Assembly (NCBI GenBank): GCA_045595745.1
Contig: JAZOBB010000034.1
Coordinates: forward strand, 1 to 9,424
Reading direction: 5' to 3'
Origin: RGIG1666 sp045595745
GTDB lineage: Bacteria; Bacillota; Clostridia; UBA1381; UBA9506
Length of the DNA: 9,424 nt
Shown: positions 7,103 to 9,424 of the stretch, piece by piece
Layout of the letters: each line of letters begins with the position of its first letter
Position numbering within the stretch: the first letter of the stretch is position 1
Position numbers and translations under genes: made by a program
Notes under the pieces: generated by a model
Database searches by the model: none
Seen by the model: only the letters and a program-made list of their open reading frames with translations
What the model was told of the DNA's origin: nothing

Positions 7103-7783
7103 ATGCCCTATATTGAGAGCGAAAAAGTTGACGAAAAAACAAGAGTAAGGCTAGAAGCTTTAATCGAAAAATCATATTTTGGATATTGGCGAAAGAAAAG
7201 ACTCTTTGATATATTTTTTGCGACAATTATTTTGCTTGGTTTTCTTCCATTAATGATAATAATAGCTATCGTTATATGCATTGATGATCCCAGTGCAGGA
7301 CCATTCTTTAAACAAAAAAGAGTGGGACGTCATGGAAAAGAATTTTATATGTATAAATTCCGCACAATGCGCCCTAATGCTGAAGCACTCTTGGAACAAT
7401 TAAAAGATAAGAATGAAATGGAAGGTCCTGTTTTCAAAATCAAAGAGGATCCGAGAATAACAAGAGTTGGGAAAATCCTCCGAAAATTATCTCTTGATGA
7501 ATTGATGCAATTCTTTAATGTTTTTAAAGGAGATATGACTTTGGTTGGTCCGAGACCTCCGCTTCCGAGAGAAGTTGAATATTATACCGATTATCAGAAG
7601 CTTCGTTTACATGTAACCCCCGGACTTACCTGCACATGGCAGATAAGCAAAAACAGAAATGACATTCCATTTGAACAGTGGGTTGAAATGGATCTTGATT
7701 ACATACAAAACAGAACTTTCCCGGGAGATTTGCTTATAATGCTTAAAACACCTATTGTTATGCTTAGCGGAACCGGAAGGTAG
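7103..7783 (+). CDS. Polyprenyl-phosphate sugar-1-phosphate transferase (bacterial sugar transferase, WbaP/EpsL type)
   Basis: The initiating enzyme of polysaccharide assembly: it moves a sugar-1-phosphate from a UDP-sugar to undecaprenyl phosphate at the inner face of the membrane. The 226-residue chain is the minimal catalytic form without the large N-terminal membrane domain of WbaP. It shows KKRLFDI before a single hydrophobic (re-entrant) segment with a central Pro (about 39-60), then VGRHGKEFYMYKFRTM, the Asp-Glu catalytic dyad in LSLDELMQF (132-133), and GDMTLVGPRPPLPREV. The usual Pro after LDEL is Met here. The ATG at 7103 has AAGGA (7091-7095) seven bases upstream; the in-frame TTG at 7097 would be too close to it. 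Sugar specificity (Glc, Gal or a modified HexNAc) is not readable. Confidence 0.94.
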   Translation: MPYIESEKVDEKTRVRLEALIEKSYFGYWRKKRLFDIFFATIILLGFLPLMIIIAIVICIDDPSAGPFFKQKRVGRHGKEFYMYKFRTMRPNAEALLEQLKDKNEMEGPVFKIKEDPRITRVGKILRKLSLDELMQFFNVFKGDMTLVGPRPPLPREVEYYTDYQKLRLHVTPGLTCTWQISKNRNDIPFEQWVEMDLDYIQNRTFPGDLLIMLKTPIVMLSGTGR

Positions 7784-7840
7784 CCGAAATTTTACCGTTT
7801 GAAGCAGGTTCGGATTGTTCTAAAGATGGGAGATAAAAAT

Positions 7841-8971
7841 ATGAAAATTGCAATGGTTGGACATAAGGTTATCCCGTCAAGACGTGGCGGAATTGAAAAT
7901 GTGCTTACTTCTTTATGCCCGCGCCTTGCAGAAAAAGGCGTGGATGTTACTTGTTATAATCGTTCGTCCGATAAGGTGGAAAATGAATATATCGGCACGG
8001 TGAAAGACAAAAAATATAAAGGTGTAACATTAAAAAATGCGTGGACAATCAACAAAAAAGGGCTCTCGGCCATGGTTGCTTCCTTTACTGCGGCAATTTG
8101 TGCAACTTTTGGAAATTTTGATATAGTACATTTTCATGCAGAAGGTCCTTGTGCTGCTATGTGGATACCGAAAATGTTTGGAAAAAGGTGCGTGGCAACA
8201 GTTCACGGACTTGATTGGCAAAGAGAAAAATGGGGCAAGGGATTTGCTTCTCGCTATATAAAATTCGGAGAACGTGTTATGGTAAAATGCGCAGACAGCA
8301 TAATTGTGTTAAGTGAAAGCGCCCGTGAGTATTTTAAGAAAACCTATAATCGTGACACTGTACTTATTCATAATGGAATAGATAAGCCTAATAAAAAGGA
8401 AGCAGATGAAATCACAAAATTATACGGGCTTTCAAAAGACGGTTATATTTGTATCGTTTCAAGACTTACAGCAGAAAAAGGCGTTCATTATCTTATTGAT
8501 GCGTATAACAGTATAAAAACAAATAAAAAGCTTGTTATCGCAGGTGAAACAAGTGATACAGACGAATATGTAGAGATGCTGAAGCAAAAAGCATCGGGAA
8601 ATCCTGATATTATTTTTACAGGCTTTATATCAGGAGAGGTATTGACCGAAATATACTCAAATGCTTATGTAGTTACTCTTCCTTCTGATATTGAAGGAAT
8701 GTCCCTTAGTCTTTTAGAGGCGTTAGCATATGGTAATGCAGTTTTATGCTCTGATATTCCTGAAAACACGTTGGTTACAGAAAACAAAGCAATGCACTTT
8801 AGAAAGAGCAATACAACAGATTTGGCTAAAAAACTGCAGGCAATGTGCGATGACGAAGAAATTGTTAAGGAATTGAAAAATGGTGCTAGTGAATTTATAC
8901 TTAGTAAATACAATTGGAACGATGTTGCAGATTCCACGCACGACCTATATAAAAAAGTATTGAAAAAATAA
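7841..8971 (+). CDS. GT4-family glycosyltransferase (GT-B fold)
   Basis: A 376-residue retaining glycosyltransferase of family GT4. The N-terminal Rossmann half opens with MKIAMVGHKVIPSRRGGIEN (glycine-rich acceptor-side loop) and contains DIVHFHAEGP and ATVHGLDW. The C-terminal donor-binding half has VSRLTAEKG (R208, K213) and the E-x7-E motif in EGMSLSLLEA (E285, E293). It resembles rhamnosyl/mannosyl-type enzymes of capsule clusters, but the sugar is not predictable. The ATG at 7841 follows GGGAG (7828-7832) at eight bases; a TTG at 7799 in frame has no comparable site. The 57-base gap upstream carries a weak CCGAA/TTCGG inverted repeat (7784-7788, 7809-7813) with no U-tract, so transcription from the sugar transferase gene should continue. 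Confidence 0.92.
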   Translation: MKIAMVGHKVIPSRRGGIENVLTSLCPRLAEKGVDVTCYNRSSDKVENEYIGTVKDKKYKGVTLKNAWTINKKGLSAMVASFTAAICATFGNFDIVHFHAEGPCAAMWIPKMFGKRCVATVHGLDWQREKWGKGFASRYIKFGERVMVKCADSIIVLSESAREYFKKTYNRDTVLIHNGIDKPNKKEADEITKLYGLSKDGYICIVSRLTAEKGVHYLIDAYNSIKTNKKLVIAGETSDTDEYVEMLKQKASGNPDIIFTGFISGEVLTEIYSNAYVVTLPSDIEGMSLSLLEALAYGNAVLCSDIPENTLVTENKAMHFRKSNTTDLAKKLQAMCDDEEIVKELKNGASEFILSKYNWNDVADSTHDLYKKVLKK

Positions 8972-8973
8972 AA

Positions 8974-8994
8974 GGAAGGTAACTTATGTTATGA
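8974..8994 (+). other. Possible two-codon leader ORF coupled to the metallophosphoesterase start
   Basis: GGAAGG (8974-8979) is ideally spaced (6 bases) for an ATG at 8986, but that frame reads ATG-TTA-TGA and stops after two codons. Its stop overlaps the ATG at 8991 that opens the long frame, which is 11 bases from the ribosome site. Either the farther ATG is used directly or ribosomes reinitiate. No function is shown. Confidence 0.3.
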
Positions 8995-9424
8995 AAGGAT
9001 ATACACTTACTACAAAAACCAAGAAAAACTTAAGAGTGTTAAAACTCTTTTTAATAAGCCTGATTTTTGTTTCGATAGCGGCATCTATTGCAATAATTGG
9101 CTGTAGTTATATTGGGAATCGTAATTTCAAAGAGACATTTTATAGTGTAAGCAGCCTTAAGGTGAATAACAAGATAAGAATCATTCAAATTTCCGACATG
9201 CATAATTGTTCGTATGGAAAGGATAATATCAAGTTAGTTGATAGAGTTAAAAAGTTAAAACCAGATTTGATAGTTTATACCGGAGACATAGTTGATTCAA
9301 AAGCAAAATCAAATGACAAAGTATTGAGTTTATGCAAAGAACTTGCAGATGTCGCTCCTTCATATTACATATATGGCAACAACGAAGTGGAAATGTATTA
9401 TGACATTCCTCTGACTCAGGAATC
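8991..9424 (+). CDS. Membrane-anchored metallophosphoesterase (3'-truncated)
   Basis: The first 144 residues of a calcineurin-like metallophosphoesterase (PF00149 type); the rest lies beyond the window. A basic N-terminus is followed by a hydrophobic segment at about 19-38, then IGC at 36-38, which may be a lipoprotein cysteine or simply part of a membrane anchor; the catalytic domain would face outward. Metal-site blocks are visible: ISDMHN with D69 and H71, then LIVYTGDIVD with GDxxD at 98-102, then YIYGNNE at 126-132. The last block is normally GNH(D/E); here the His is Asn, although the metal-binding Asn130 is kept. The start at 8991 is the only start codon in frame near the ribosome site. 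It lies 19 bases after the GT4 gene and is probably in the same operon. Substrate unknown; YkuE-like or lipid/nucleotide-sugar pyrophosphatase roles are possible. Confidence 0.82.
   Translation, partial: MKGYTLTTKTKKNLRVLKLFLISLIFVSIAASIAIIGCSYIGNRNFKETFYSVSSLKVNNKIRIIQISDMHNCSYGKDNIKLVDRVKKLKPDLIVYTGDIVDSKAKSNDKVLSLCKELADVAPSYYIYGNNEVEMYYDIPLTQE

Noticed and set aside
7784..7813. CCGAA/TTCGG inverted repeat between the sugar transferase and GT4 genes as a terminator
   Set aside because: Five-base stem, 20-base loop and no U-tract.
9032..9052. Small hairpin (AAGAGT/ACTCTT) followed by a few T within the start of the metallophosphoesterase gene
   Set aside because: Six weak pairs with only two G-C and a three-base T run outside the stem, inside coding sequence; likely a by-product of codons for a hydrophobic segment.
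1..9424. CRISPR arrays, insertion sequences, tRNA or rRNA genes, phage genes
   Set aside because: No regular repeats, transposase motifs, cloverleaf or rRNA-like sequence were seen; the window is almost fully coding.

Overview
The window is AT-rich DNA with strong AGGAGG-type ribosome binding sites, tightly packed co-directional genes and a class I cyclic di-GMP riboswitch. This fits a low-GC Gram-positive anaerobe of the class Clostridia (a Lachnospiraceae/Ruminococcaceae-like gut or rumen bacterium). That placement is inferred from protein style and signals; no marker gene is present.

Layout: every gene is on the + strand. Positions 1-774 hold the 3' end of a diguanylate cyclase gene: a GGDEF domain followed by a C-terminal PAS-like domain. 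Positions 775-1015 form a regulatory leader with a sigma-A-type promoter (783-811), a c-di-GMP-I (GEMM-I) aptamer (about 822-907) and an intrinsic terminator (894-954) whose 5' arm overlaps the aptamer's 3' end. Behind it lies a run of eight genes with short gaps or overlaps: a stand-alone EAL phosphodiesterase (1016-1852), a serine-acetyltransferase-like hexapeptide acyltransferase (1869-2411), a Wzx-type flippase (2445-3944), a GT32-like DXD glycosyltransferase (3941-4675), a multi-pass GtrII-like membrane glycosyltransferase (4677-6209), a YdjC/ChbG-type carbohydrate deacetylase (6222-7079), a WbaP/EpsL-type polyprenyl-phosphate sugar-1-phosphate transferase (7103-7783) and a GT4 glycosyltransferase (7841-8971). 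A membrane-anchored metallophosphoesterase (8991-end) is cut by the window edge.

Taken together: the sugar-phosphate transferase would start a repeat unit on undecaprenyl phosphate, the GT4 and GT32-like enzymes extend it, the acyltransferase and deacetylase adjust its acyl groups, and the flippase exports it. The GtrII-like protein would decorate it outside the membrane, or could stand in for the missing Wzy polymerase. No dedicated Wzy, Wzz or tyrosine kinase is visible, so the operon probably continues to the right.

The most interesting point is the control layer. A c-di-GMP sensor RNA sits at the head of an exopolysaccharide operon whose first gene encodes a c-di-GMP-degrading enzyme with all catalytic residues present, directly downstream of a c-di-GMP-making enzyme. 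Synthesis, sensing, degradation and a polysaccharide output are therefore adjacent, and geometry suggests (inference) an ON-switch with built-in negative feedback.
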